DNA of 40,598 nt from assembly GCF_008120935.1 (NCBI RefSeq), contig NZ_RDBO01000077.1, positions 1,177,176 to 1,217,773 on the forward strand, given 5' to 3'. Shown here piece after piece: positions 22,566 through 30,618 of the stretch (positions are counted from its first letter, which is position 1; each line of letters begins with the position of its first letter). Made by a program: the position numbers and the translations under genes. This DNA comes from Streptomyces sp. sk2.1 (lineage in GTDB: Bacteria; Actinomycetota; Actinomycetes; Streptomycetales; Streptomycetaceae). The notes under the pieces were generated by a model, which worked only from the letters and a program-made list of their open reading frames with translations, was not told where the DNA came from and ran no database searches.

Positions 22566-24833
22566 ATGGATCGCGTGTCCGCGTTCGACGAACCCCTCAA
22601 GAAGCTGCTCGGCGGAGCCACCGCGAAGGTGATGGCCGACCACCTCGACCTGCACACGGTCGGCGACCTGCTCCACCACTACCCCCGGCGCTACGAGGAG
22701 CGCGGTCGGCTCACGGCGCTGACCGATCTCCCGCTGGACGAGCACGTGACGGTGGTCGCCCAGGTCGCCGAGGCCCGCGTCCTGACGTTCAACAACGGCC
22801 GGGGCAGACGCCTGGAGGTGACCCTCACCGACGGCAGCGGCCGCCTCCAGCTGGTCTTCTTCGGCCACGGCGTCCACAAGCCGCACAAGGAGCTGCTGCC
22901 CGGCCGCCGGGCGATGTTCGCCGGCAAGGTCTCCGTCTTCAACCGGAAGATGCAGCTGGCCCACCCCACGTACCAGCTGCTGGACACCGGGCCCGGTGAA
23001 GGGGCCGGGGACGGGGACAGGGAGGCGGTGGACGCCTTCGCCGGGCGGCTGCTGCCGATCTACCCGGCCTGCAAGCAGCTGGACTCGTGGCGGATCGCCA
23101 AGGCCGTCGACACGGTCCTGCCCAGCGCGCGGGAGGCCGTCGACCCGCTGCCGGCCGCGCTGCGCGAGGGCCGCGGCTTCGCCCCGCTCCCGGAGGCGCT
23201 GCTGAAGGTCCACCGCCCGCAGACCAAGGCGGACATCGCCCTGGCCAGGGACCGGCTCAAGTGGGACGAGGCATTCGTCCTCCAGGTCGCGCTGGCCCGC
23301 CGCAGGTACGCCGACACCCAGCTCCCGGCCGTGGCCCGCAGGCCCGCGCCCGGCGGACTGCTCGACGCCTTCGACGCCAAGCTGCCCTTCACCCTCACCG
23401 ACGGGCAGCAGAAGGTCTCCGGGGAGATCTTCGACGACCTCGCGACCGAACACCCGATGCACCGGCTGCTCCAGGGGGAAGTCGGATCGGGGAAGACCAT
23501 GGTCGCGCTGCGGGCGATGCTCGGCGTCGTGGACGCGGGCGGACAGGCCGCCATGCTCGCGCCCACCGAGGTGCTCGCCCAGCAGCACCACAGATCCATC
23601 ACCGAGATGATGGGGGAGCTGGCCGAGAATTGGGGACTGTGGCGCGAAGCGCCTCATCAGGAGGGGCGGCGGTCGGGCGACGGGCGGGCGCTCGGCGGCT
23701 CCGAGCAAGGGACGAAGGTGGTGCTGCTCACCGGGTCGATGGGCGTCGCCGCCCGCCGGCAGGCGCTCCTGGACCTCGTCACCGGCGAGGCCGGGATCGT
23801 GATCGGCACCCACGCCCTGATCGAGGACAAGGTGAAGTTCCACGACCTGGGCCTGGTCGTCGTCGACGAGCAGCACCGCTTCGGCGTGGAGCAGCGCGAC
23901 GCCCTGCGCTCCAAGGGGAAGCAGCCGCCGCACCTGCTGGTGATGACCGCCACCCCCATTCCCCGCACGGTCGCCATGACCGTCTTCGGGGACCTGGAGA
24001 CCTCCGTGCTGGACCAGCTCCCGGCCGGCCGCTCGCCGATCGCCAGCCATGTCGTGCCCGCCAAGGACAAGCCGCACTTCCTCGCCCGCGCCTGGGAACG
24101 GGTGCGGGAGGAGGTGGAGAACGGGCACCAGGCGTACGTGGTCTGCCCCCGCATCGGCGACGACGAGGACGAGCCGGGCGGCAAGGGGGGCAAGGCGCCC
24201 GAGGGCGACGGCGAGAAGCGCCCGCCGCTCGCCGTCCTGGCGATCGCCGAACAGCTCTCCGAGGGGCCCCTCGCCGGTCTGCGCATCGAGGTGCTGCACG
24301 GCAGGATGCCGCCCGAGGACAAGGACGACGTGATGCGCCGCTTCGCCGCGGGCGAGGTCGACGTCCTCGTCGCCACCACTGTCATCGAGGTCGGGGTCAA
24401 CGTCCCCAATGCCACCGCCATGGTGATCATGGACGCCGACCGGTTCGGCGTCTCCCAGCTGCACCAGCTGCGCGGCCGGGTGGGCCGCGGCTCCGCCCCC
24501 GGTCTCTGCCTCCTGGTCAGCGAGGCGCACGAGGCCAGTCCGGCCCGCGCCCGGCTGTCCGCCGTCGCCGCCACCCTCGACGGCTTCGAGCTCTCCCGGA
24601 TCGACCTCGAACAGCGCCGCGAGGGCGACGTCCTGGGCCAGGCCCAGTCCGGGGTCCGTTCCTCGCTGCGGATGCTCACCGTCATCGACGACGAGGAGGT
24701 CATCGCCGCCGCCCGCGAGGAGGCCGTCGCGGTCGTCGCCGCCGACCCGGGGCTGGAGCACCTGCCCGGGCTGCGGACCGCGCTGGACGCCCTGCTCGAC
24801 AAGGAACGCGAGCAGTACCTCGACAAGGGCTGA
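22566..24833 (+). CDS. recG: ATP-dependent DNA helicase RecG
   Basis: 755 residues. Remodels stalled forks and Holliday junctions. The N-terminal wedge/OB domain contains YPRRYEERGRL and DGSGRLQLVFFG. Helicase motifs: QGEVGSGKTMVALRA (Walker A), APTEVLAQQH, VVVDEQHRFGVEQR (motif II), MTATPIPRT (III), EVGVNVPNAT (V) and QLRGRVGRG (VI). A 15-20-residue insertion near 350-375 (HQEGRRSGDGRALGGSEQG) separates motifs Ia and Ib, and a Gly/Lys linker lies near 535. ATG 22566 is 51 bp after the previous stop with no obvious SD; GTG 22575 is an alternative. Confidence 0.95.
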   Translation: MDRVSAFDEPLKKLLGGATAKVMADHLDLHTVGDLLHHYPRRYEERGRLTALTDLPLDEHVTVVAQVAEARVLTFNNGRGRRLEVTLTDGSGRLQLVFFGHGVHKPHKELLPGRRAMFAGKVSVFNRKMQLAHPTYQLLDTGPGEGAGDGDREAVDAFAGRLLPIYPACKQLDSWRIAKAVDTVLPSAREAVDPLPAALREGRGFAPLPEALLKVHRPQTKADIALARDRLKWDEAFVLQVALARRRYADTQLPAVARRPAPGGLLDAFDAKLPFTLTDGQQKVSGEIFDDLATEHPMHRLLQGEVGSGKTMVALRAMLGVVDAGGQAAMLAPTEVLAQQHHRSITEMMGELAENWGLWREAPHQEGRRSGDGRALGGSEQGTKVVLLTGSMGVAARRQALLDLVTGEAGIVIGTHALIEDKVKFHDLGLVVVDEQHRFGVEQRDALRSKGKQPPHLLVMTATPIPRTVAMTVFGDLETSVLDQLPAGRSPIASHVVPAKDKPHFLARAWERVREEVENGHQAYVVCPRIGDDEDEPGGKGGKAPEGDGEKRPPLAVLAIAEQLSEGPLAGLRIEVLHGRMPPEDKDDVMRRFAAGEVDVLVATTVIEVGVNVPNATAMVIMDADRFGVSQLHQLRGRVGRGSAPGLCLLVSEAHEASPARARLSAVAATLDGFELSRIDLEQRREGDVLGQAQSGVRSSLRMLTVIDDEEVIAAAREEAVAVVAADPGLEHLPGLRTALDALLDKEREQYLDKG

Positions 24834-24949
24834 CCGGCACCGCCGGGGACGCCCGGGTGCGCGGGCCCGATCCGGCCCGACGCCATATCGTGGGTGGCAC
24901 CACACCGCGGCATCCTGCGGGCCACCCACGAACCGAGGACCAGACACCC

Positions 24950-25534
24950 ATGACCCGCGTGATCGCCGGCTCGGCCGGCGGCCGCCGCCTGGCCGTTCCG
25001 CCCGGCACCGGCACCCGTCCCACCTCCGACCGCGCGAGAGAGGGCCTCTTCTCCACCTGGGAGGCCCTCCTCGGCAGCCTGGCGGGAGTCAGGATCGCCG
25101 ATCTGTACGCGGGCTCCGGCGCCGTCGGCCTGGAGGCGCTCTCCCGGGGCGCGGCGCACGCCCTGCTCGTCGAGGCGGATCCCAAGGCCGTCCGCACCGT
25201 CCGGGACAACGTCCGCACCCTCGGCCTGCCCGGTGCCGAGGTCCGTACCGGCCGGGCCGAGCAGGTCGCCGCGGGCCCGGCGCCCGCCGAGCCGTACGAC
25301 GTGGTGTTCCTCGACCCGCCGTACGCCGTCACGGACGACGATCTTGGCGAGATACTGCTCACACTCCGTGCTCAGGGGTGGCTCACGGACGATGCGCTCG
25401 TCACCGTGGAACGCAGCACCAGGGGCGGAGAATTCGGCTGGCCCGAGGGTTTCGAAGCGTTGCGGGCCCGTCGCTACGGCGAAGGAACGCTTTGGTACGG
25501 TCGCGCCGCCTCTACGTGCGAAGACGCACGATGA
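24950..25534 (+). CDS. rsmD: 16S rRNA (guanine(966)-N(2))-methyltransferase
   Basis: 194 residues. VIAGSAGGRRLAVPPG at the start, TRPTSDRAREGLFSTW, SAM motif LYAGSGAVGLEALSRGA, and catalytic FLDPPYAV. ATG 24950 with GAGGA about 9 nt upstream. Its TGA at 25532-25534 overlaps an ATG at 25531 in the coaD frame, the usual rsmD-coaD coupling. Confidence 0.94.
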   Translation: MTRVIAGSAGGRRLAVPPGTGTRPTSDRAREGLFSTWEALLGSLAGVRIADLYAGSGAVGLEALSRGAAHALLVEADPKAVRTVRDNVRTLGLPGAEVRTGRAEQVAAGPAPAEPYDVVFLDPPYAVTDDDLGEILLTLRAQGWLTDDALVTVERSTRGGEFGWPEGFEALRARRYGEGTLWYGRAASTCEDAR

Positions 25535-25560
25535 CCGGACCGGAGAGCGAGGGAATCAAG

Positions 25561-26043
25561 TTGCGCCGCGCCGTCTGTCCGGGGTCATTCGACCCCATCA
25601 CCAATGGACACCTCGACATCATTGGCCGCGCCTCGAAGCTGTACGACGTCGTACACGTCGCGGTGATGATCAACCAGTCCAAGAAGGGCCTGTTCACGGT
25701 CGACGAGCGGATCGACCTGATCCGCAGCGTCACCTCGGAGTTCGGCAACGTCCAGGTCGAGTCCTTCCACGGCCTCCTGGTCGACTTCTGCAAGCAGCGC
25801 GACATCCCGGCGATCGTCAAGGGGCTGCGGGCCGTCAGCGACTTCGACTACGAGCTCCAGATGGCCCAGATGAACAACGGCCTCTCGGGCGTCGAGACCC
25901 TCTTCGTGCCCACCAACCCCACCTACAGCTTCCTGTCGTCCTCCCTGGTCAAGGAGGTCGCCACCTGGGGCGGCGACGTCTCCCACCTGCTTCCCCCGGT
26001 GGTCCACGAGGCCCTCACCGAGCGCCTCGCCCAGGGGCGTTGA
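25561..26043 (+). CDS. coaD: Phosphopantetheine adenylyltransferase
   Basis: 160 residues. Penultimate step of coenzyme A synthesis. RRAVCPGSFDPITNGHLDII (the TxGH nucleotide site), LFTVDERIDLI, VKGLRAVSDFDYELQMAQMN, and FLSSSLVKE. I prefer TTG 25561: it gives the family length and conserved N-terminus, and GAGGGA ends 6 nt upstream. The alternative ATG 25531 overlaps the rsmD stop and adds 10 residues. Confidence 0.93.
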   Translation: MRRAVCPGSFDPITNGHLDIIGRASKLYDVVHVAVMINQSKKGLFTVDERIDLIRSVTSEFGNVQVESFHGLLVDFCKQRDIPAIVKGLRAVSDFDYELQMAQMNNGLSGVETLFVPTNPTYSFLSSSLVKEVATWGGDVSHLLPPVVHEALTERLAQGR

Positions 26044-26060
26044 GCTGACGGTTCGTCAGC
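26044..26060. promoter_or_regulatory. Perfect CTGACG-type dyad between coaD and the coiled-coil gene
   Basis: GCTGACG-GTT-CGTCAGC, 7-bp half-sites, directly after the coaD stop. The same half-site CTGACG with a 3-bp gap recurs at 39419-39433. It resembles TetR-type operators. Confidence 0.5.
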
Positions 26061-26138
26061 AGGTGTCGGGCGGGCGCCGGCTGGCCGTACAGTCGTCCCG
26101 TCCGTCTCCAATCGGCTGTAGAGAGTGGCGAGCACACG

Positions 26139-27233
26139 GTGGACGTGCAGAAGAAGCTCGACGAGATCGTCGAGGCGGTCGGGAGTGCCCGGTCGATGCC
26201 CATGTCGGCTTCGTGCGTGGTCAACCGCGCCGAACTGCTCGCGATGCTGGAGGAGGTGCGCCAGGCCCTGCCGGGCTCGCTCGCCCAGGCCCAGGAGCTC
26301 ATCGGCGGCCAGGAGCAGCTGGCCGAGCAGGCCCGCCGCGAGGCGGAGCGGATCATCGAGGCCGCGCACGCCGAACGCACCTCGCTGATCACCGGGACCG
26401 AGATCGCCAGGCAGGCTCAGGGCGAGGCCGACCGCATCCTCGACGAGGCCCGCCGGGAGGCCGCCGAGGTCCGCTCCGAGGCGGACGAGTACGTCGACAG
26501 CAAGCTCGCCAACTTCGAGGTCGTCCTCACCAAGACCATCGGCTCCGTCGACCGGGGCCGCGAGAAGCTCCTCGGCCGCGGCCACCCCTTCGACGAGCAG
26601 GGCCGCGAGGACCCGGACTTCGCCGAGGCCCCCGAGCGCAGCACCGACCCGGACATACTGCGGAGCCGGGCCGACGAATACGTGGACACCAAGCTCGGCG
26701 CCTTCGAGGCCGTGCTCGCCAAGACCCTGGAGGCGGTCGGCCGCGGCCGGCAGAAGCTGCACGGCCGGATCCCCACCGACGACCTCGGCGCGCACGTGGC
26801 GGCCCAGGACGCGGCGGGCAACCAGACGCGCGTGAGCGACGAGGACCACTGGGCCGGCCTCGCCGAACTCGCCACCCCCGAGCCGCAGCCGGTGCACCAG
26901 CAGGCCCAGTCGCACTTCCCGGCACAGGCGCAGGCACCGCAGATGCCCGCGCAGCAGCCCGGCTACGCGGAGACGTACGCGTACCAGGACCAGTCGCAGC
27001 AGGACGTCTACGGCTACCAGCAGCAGCCGGACCCGTACGCCGCCTACCAGCAGCAGGGCTACGGCCAGGCGCAGGCCCAGGTGCCGGTACAGGGGTACGG
27101 GGACTGGCAGCAGCAGCCCGCGCAGCCCCAGCAGGCGCTCCAGCAGGGCGAGAGCGCCCTCGACGAGACCAGTCTGTTCGACACCAGCATGATCGACCTG
27201 GACCAGCTCCGCAGGTACGAGCAGGAACGCTGA
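26139..27233 (+). CDS. Coiled-coil protein of DivIVA/AtpF-like type with duplicated segment and Gln-rich tail
   Basis: 364 residues. N-terminal VDVQKKLDEIVEAVG, then MLEEVRQALPGSL and a long charged coiled coil (EQARREAERIIEAAHAER) reminiscent of DivIVA and F0 subunit b. Two 36-residue copies begin RSEADEYVDSKLANFE (112-147) and RSRADEYVDTKLGAFE (176-211), each ending in a GR(E/Q)KL block. From about 250 a Gln/Pro/Tyr-rich disordered tail leads to DTSMIDLDQLRRYEQER. No membrane segment. GTG 26139. Its place between coaD and DUF177 is conserved. A role in polar growth or scaffolding is inference. Confidence 0.85.
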   Translation: MDVQKKLDEIVEAVGSARSMPMSASCVVNRAELLAMLEEVRQALPGSLAQAQELIGGQEQLAEQARREAERIIEAAHAERTSLITGTEIARQAQGEADRILDEARREAAEVRSEADEYVDSKLANFEVVLTKTIGSVDRGREKLLGRGHPFDEQGREDPDFAEAPERSTDPDILRSRADEYVDTKLGAFEAVLAKTLEAVGRGRQKLHGRIPTDDLGAHVAAQDAAGNQTRVSDEDHWAGLAELATPEPQPVHQQAQSHFPAQAQAPQMPAQQPGYAETYAYQDQSQQDVYGYQQQPDPYAAYQQQGYGQAQAQVPVQGYGDWQQQPAQPQQALQQGESALDETSLFDTSMIDLDQLRRYEQER

Positions 27234-27301
27234 CCGGCGGCGCCGGACCGAGGGCCCGGCGCCCGCCCGCAGGTCCGGCCCGGTCGGGTCCGGTGGCCCG
27301 A

Positions 27302-27331
27302 TTGGGAGCTGGGCGACACGTCCAGTATCCT
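27302..27331 (+). promoter_or_regulatory. Promoter of the DUF177-rpmF-rnc-mutM transcript
   Basis: TTGGGA at 27302-27307, 18-bp spacer, TATCCT at 27326-27331; transcription would start near 27338. Confidence 0.6.
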
Positions 27332-27418
27332 GGCTCCTCGGTCGCGCGTATGTCCGCGATCCCGGCTGCCCGTTTTCGACTCCGAATCCGGTCGGCCTTC
27401 CCACGACGCGTGTTGCGC

Positions 27419-28081
27419 ATGATCTCGAAAGCAGGAAAAGCCCTGAACGGCCACCTCGACCACCGAAACCCCCTCGTGTTCGACACGCACGAGCTGGGTC
27501 GGCGGCCCGGTGCCCTCCAGCGGCTGACCCGCTCGGTGGACGCTCCCGCGGACCTCGGCATCGACGGGGTCATCGGTGTGCCGGAAGGCGCACCCGTGGA
27601 GCTGGACCTCCGGCTCGAATCGGTCATGGAAGGGGTGCTTGTCACAGGCACCGCCCGTGCGACCGCCGAGGGGGAGTGCGTAAGGTGTCTGGAGCCGCTG
27701 CGCCAAGAGGTCGCTGCGGACTTCCAGGAGATGTTCTCGTACCCTGACGCCGATGACCGGGGCCGCGCCAAGGCGGAACCGGCCGACGACGCCGAGGACG
27801 ACGAGGACAGGCTCTTCATCGAGGACGGCCTGTTCGACCTCGAACCAGTGCTGCGTGATGCGGTGGTGCTCGCACTGCCGATGCAGCCGGTGTGCCGGGA
27901 GTCCTGTGCCGGCCTGTGTTCCGAATGCGGAATCAGGCTGGACGAGAACCCCGGTCACCACCACGACGCCGTCGACATTCGTTGGGCGGCATTGCAGGGA
28001 CTCGCCGACACCGTTCAGGACGGCGAGAAGGACAACATGGGCGGCGCCGATGCGGGCGTCGACGAGAAGCAGGAGAAGTAG
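27419..28081 (+). CDS. DUF177 family protein (YceD-like), linked to L32
   Basis: 220 residues. Core LDHRNPLVFDTHELGRRPG, VPEGAPVELDLRLESVMEGV, ECVRCLEPL, an acidic middle (DDAEDDEDR), then CRESCAGLCSECG with a metal-site look and a DIRWAALQGL end. DUF177 proteins are encoded before rpmF in most bacteria and have been tied to 23S rRNA accumulation or processing. Start uncertain: ATG 27419 (given) and ATG 27350 both lack a good SD. The conserved part begins near CTG 27443, which has AGGA 7 nt upstream. Confidence 0.88.
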   Translation: MISKAGKALNGHLDHRNPLVFDTHELGRRPGALQRLTRSVDAPADLGIDGVIGVPEGAPVELDLRLESVMEGVLVTGTARATAEGECVRCLEPLRQEVAADFQEMFSYPDADDRGRAKAEPADDAEDDEDRLFIEDGLFDLEPVLRDAVVLALPMQPVCRESCAGLCSECGIRLDENPGHHHDAVDIRWAALQGLADTVQDGEKDNMGGADAGVDEKQEK

Positions 28082-28083
28082 CC

Positions 28084-28257
28084 GTGGCTGTTCCGAAGCG
28101 GAAGATGTCGCGCAGCAACACGCGCCACCGCCGGTCGCAGTGGAAGGCTGCGGTCCCCACCCTGGTTTCGTGCGAGCGTTGCCAGGAGCCGAAGCTGCAG
28201 CACATCGCGTGCCCCAGCTGCGGCACGTACAACAAGCGCCAGGTCCTCGAGGTCTGA
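28084..28257 (+). CDS. rpmF: 50S ribosomal protein L32
   Basis: 57 residues: VPKRKMSRSNTRHRRSQW, then CERCQEP and CPSCGTYNKRQVL, a four-Cys zinc ribbon, so the C+ form. GTG 28084, 2 bp after the DUF177 stop, hence tightly coupled. rnc follows 19 bp later. Confidence 0.96.
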   Translation: MAVPKRKMSRSNTRHRRSQWKAAVPTLVSCERCQEPKLQHIACPSCGTYNKRQVLEV

Positions 28258-28276
28258 GCGGCTGGTGAGAGGCCCG

Positions 28277-29101
28277 ATGTCTGAGTTGTCCAACGCCAAG
28301 AAGAAGGCAGACAACGTCAACACAGCCTCGTCCCACACGCTTCTGGAAGGGCGGCTCGGGTATCAACTCGAGACCGCCCTTCTGGTGCGTGCGCTGACCC
28401 ACCGTTCGTACGCGTACGAGAACGGCGGTCTGCCCACCAACGAGCGGCTGGAGTTCCTCGGGGACTCGGTGCTCGGCCTGGTGGTCACGGACACGCTGTA
28501 CCGCACCCACCCCGACCTGCCCGAAGGCCAGCTGGCCAAGTTGCGGGCCGCGGTGGTCAACTCGCGTGCGCTTGCGGAAGTGGGCCGCGGCCTCGAACTC
28601 GGCTCCTTCATCCGGCTCGGCCGCGGTGAAGAGGGCACGGGGGGCAGGGACAAGGCATCCATCCTCGCTGACACCCTCGAAGCGGTGATCGGCGCGGTCT
28701 ATCTCGATCAGGGCCTCAGCGCGGCCTCGGAGCTGGTCCACCGGCTCTTCGACCCGCTGATCGACAGGTCCTCGAACCTCGGCGCCGGCCTGGACTGGAA
28801 GACCAGCCTCCAGGAGCTCACCGCGAGCGAGAGCCTCGGAGTCCCCGAGTACCTCGTCACGGAGACCGGCCCGGACCACGAGAAGACCTTTACTGCTGCT
28901 GCTCGCGTCGGTGGTGTCTCGTACGGCACCGGCACCGGCCGTAGCAAGAAGGAAGCGGAGCAGCAGGCGGCGGAGTCCGCCTGGCGCGAGATCAGCGCCG
29001 CCGCACAGGCACGGGAGGACGCGGCGAAGGCCGCTGCCGACGGAGAGGCCGCCGACACCTCTGCCGACCCGTCGCCGTCCACGGACGCCACTCCGGCCTG
29101 A
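28277..29101 (+). CDS. rnc: Ribonuclease III (AbsB)
   Basis: 274 residues. Cuts double-stranded RNA, processes rRNA and, in S. coelicolor (absB), is required for antibiotic production. Signature NERLEFLGDSVLG at residues 55-67, ADTLEAVIGAVYLDQG with the second acidic pair, then a dsRBD near 185-250 (SLQELTA, YGTGTGRSKKEAEQQAAESAW). An Ala/Asp-rich tail extends beyond typical RNase III. ATG 28277 (MSELSNAKKK) matches the actinomycete N-terminus; the longer start at 28265 is less likely. Confidence 0.96.
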   Translation: MSELSNAKKKADNVNTASSHTLLEGRLGYQLETALLVRALTHRSYAYENGGLPTNERLEFLGDSVLGLVVTDTLYRTHPDLPEGQLAKLRAAVVNSRALAEVGRGLELGSFIRLGRGEEGTGGRDKASILADTLEAVIGAVYLDQGLSAASELVHRLFDPLIDRSSNLGAGLDWKTSLQELTASESLGVPEYLVTETGPDHEKTFTAAARVGGVSYGTGTGRSKKEAEQQAAESAWREISAAAQAREDAAKAAADGEAADTSADPSPSTDATPA

Positions 29102-29108
29102 CCCGGAA

Positions 29109-29137
29109 GCCCCTCGGCGCCCCGTGCGCCGGGGGGC
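29109..29137 (+). terminator. Hairpin after rnc
   Basis: GCCCCTCGGCGC pairs with GCGCCGGGGGGC with one wobble and a 5-nt loop, followed by TCTTCCT. It could terminate or attenuate before mutM. Confidence 0.6.
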
Positions 29138-29234
29138 TCTTCCTGCCCGGAAACGTACGCTTTCCCCAGGGACTCCTTTCCCCCGGGCCCCTTCCTCCAC
29201 CATCCCGTCAGGCCGTCCAACCAGGAGCGCCACC

Positions 29235-30092
29235 GTGCCCGAGCTGCCCGAGGTCGAAGTCGTACGGCGCGGTCTGGAGCGCTGGGTGACCGGCCGCGTC
29301 GTCGCCGACGTCGAGGTGCTGCACCCGCGTGCGGTCCGGCGCCACCTCGCGGGCGGCGCGGATTTCGAGGCCCGGCTCGGCGGCGCCCGCCTCGGGACGG
29401 CCATGCGCCGCGGCAAGTACCTCTGGGTTCCGCTGGACGAAGGGGCCGGTTCGCTCCTCGGCCACCTCGGCATGAGCGGCCAGCTCCTCGTGCAGCCCCA
29501 GGACGCACCCGACGAGAAGCACCTGCGCGTACGGATCCGCTTCGACGACTCCCTCGGCACCGAGCTCCGCTTCGTCGACCAGCGGACCTTCGGCGGGCTC
29601 TCGCTCCACGAGAACACCTCCGACGGGCTGCCCGACACCATCGCGCACATCGCCCGCGACCCGCTGGACCCGGCCTTCGACGACGCGGCCTTCCACACGG
29701 CCCTGCGCGCGCGCCGGACGACCGTCAAGCGCGCCCTGCTCGACCAGACGCTGATCAGCGGCGTCGGCAACATCTACGCGGACGAGGCGCTCTGGCGCAC
29801 CGCGCTGCACTACGACCGGCCGACCGCCACCCTCACCCGGCCCAAGGCGGCCGAACTGCTGGGCCACGCCCGCGACGTGATGAACGCGGCACTCGACCAG
29901 GGCGGCACCAGCTTCGACAGCCTCTACGTCAACGTGAACGGCGAGTCCGGCTACTTCGACCGCTCGCTGGACGCCTACGGACGGGAGGACGAGCCCTGCC
30001 GCCGCTGCGGCACGCCGATCCGCCGCCGCCCGTGGATGAACCGCTCCAGCTACTTCTGCCCGCGCTGCCAGCGTCCGCCGCGCCGGGCCTGA
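29235..30092 (+). CDS. mutM: Formamidopyrimidine-DNA glycosylase
   Basis: 285 residues. Removes 8-oxoguanine and FaPy lesions. N-terminal catalytic PELPEVEVVRRGLE (Pro2/Glu3), Lys in MRRGKYLWVPL, helix-two-turn-helix around LLDQTLISGVGNIYADEAL, and the C-terminal zinc finger CRRCG...FCPRCQ. GTG 29235 with AGGAG 8 nt upstream. It nearly abuts the convergent HxlR gene. Confidence 0.95.
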   Translation: MPELPEVEVVRRGLERWVTGRVVADVEVLHPRAVRRHLAGGADFEARLGGARLGTAMRRGKYLWVPLDEGAGSLLGHLGMSGQLLVQPQDAPDEKHLRVRIRFDDSLGTELRFVDQRTFGGLSLHENTSDGLPDTIAHIARDPLDPAFDDAAFHTALRARRTTVKRALLDQTLISGVGNIYADEALWRTALHYDRPTATLTRPKAAELLGHARDVMNAALDQGGTSFDSLYVNVNGESGYFDRSLDAYGREDEPCRRCGTPIRRRPWMNRSSYFCPRCQRPPRRA

Positions 30093-30098
30093 CGCGGC

Positions 30099-30494
30099 TC
30101 AGCCCTTGTCGGGGTGGGCCCCGTCGTAGTGGTCACGGGCCCGGAGCACCTCGGGCATCCGGTCCTCGACGAACTGGATCAGCCCGAGCAGCCGCTCGGC
30201 CACCTGCCGGCCCAGGGGCGTCAGTCCGTAGTCGACGCGCGGCGGATTGGTCGGTTGGGCCTCGCGGTGCACCAGACCGTCCCGCTCCAGGGCCTGCAGG
30301 GTCTGGGAGAGCATCTTCTCGCTCACCCCGTCGACGCGGCGCCGGAGCTCGTTGAAACGGAAGCCGCTCTCGTACAGCGCTCCCAGGGTCAGGGCGCCCC
30401 AGCGTCCGGTGACGTGCTCCAGCGTGCCGCGCGAGGGGCACTGCCGGGAGAACACGTCGAAGGGCGACTCGGCCGACGGGGTGTTCTGATCCAT
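30099..30494 (-). CDS. HxlR-family transcriptional regulator
   Basis: 131-residue winged-helix protein. CPSRGTLEHVTGRWGALTL has the family Cys (Cys19) followed by the DNA-binding helix RFNELRRRVDGVSEKMLSQT and wing PRVDYGLTPLG. Cys19 may sense aldehydes or oxidants, as in related HxlR proteins. ATG at 30492-30494. Its target is not obvious, since HxlR genes are often divergent from their target but here the upstream gene is the CAP gene on the same strand. Confidence 0.9.
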   Translation of the reverse strand: MDQNTPSAESPFDVFSRQCPSRGTLEHVTGRWGALTLGALYESGFRFNELRRRVDGVSEKMLSQTLQALERDGLVHREAQPTNPPRVDYGLTPLGRQVAERLLGLIQFVEDRMPEVLRARDHYDGAHPDKG

Positions 30495-30618
30495 GTCGGC
30501 CAGCGTACGCCCGCACGGCGCTCACCACCGGAGTGCGCTTTCCCCCGGTGAGCGCAGGGCGAGGGCAGCGGCCGGGTCGCGCGCGGGACCGGGGGAGGGG
30601 CGGTGCGCGGGGCGACGG

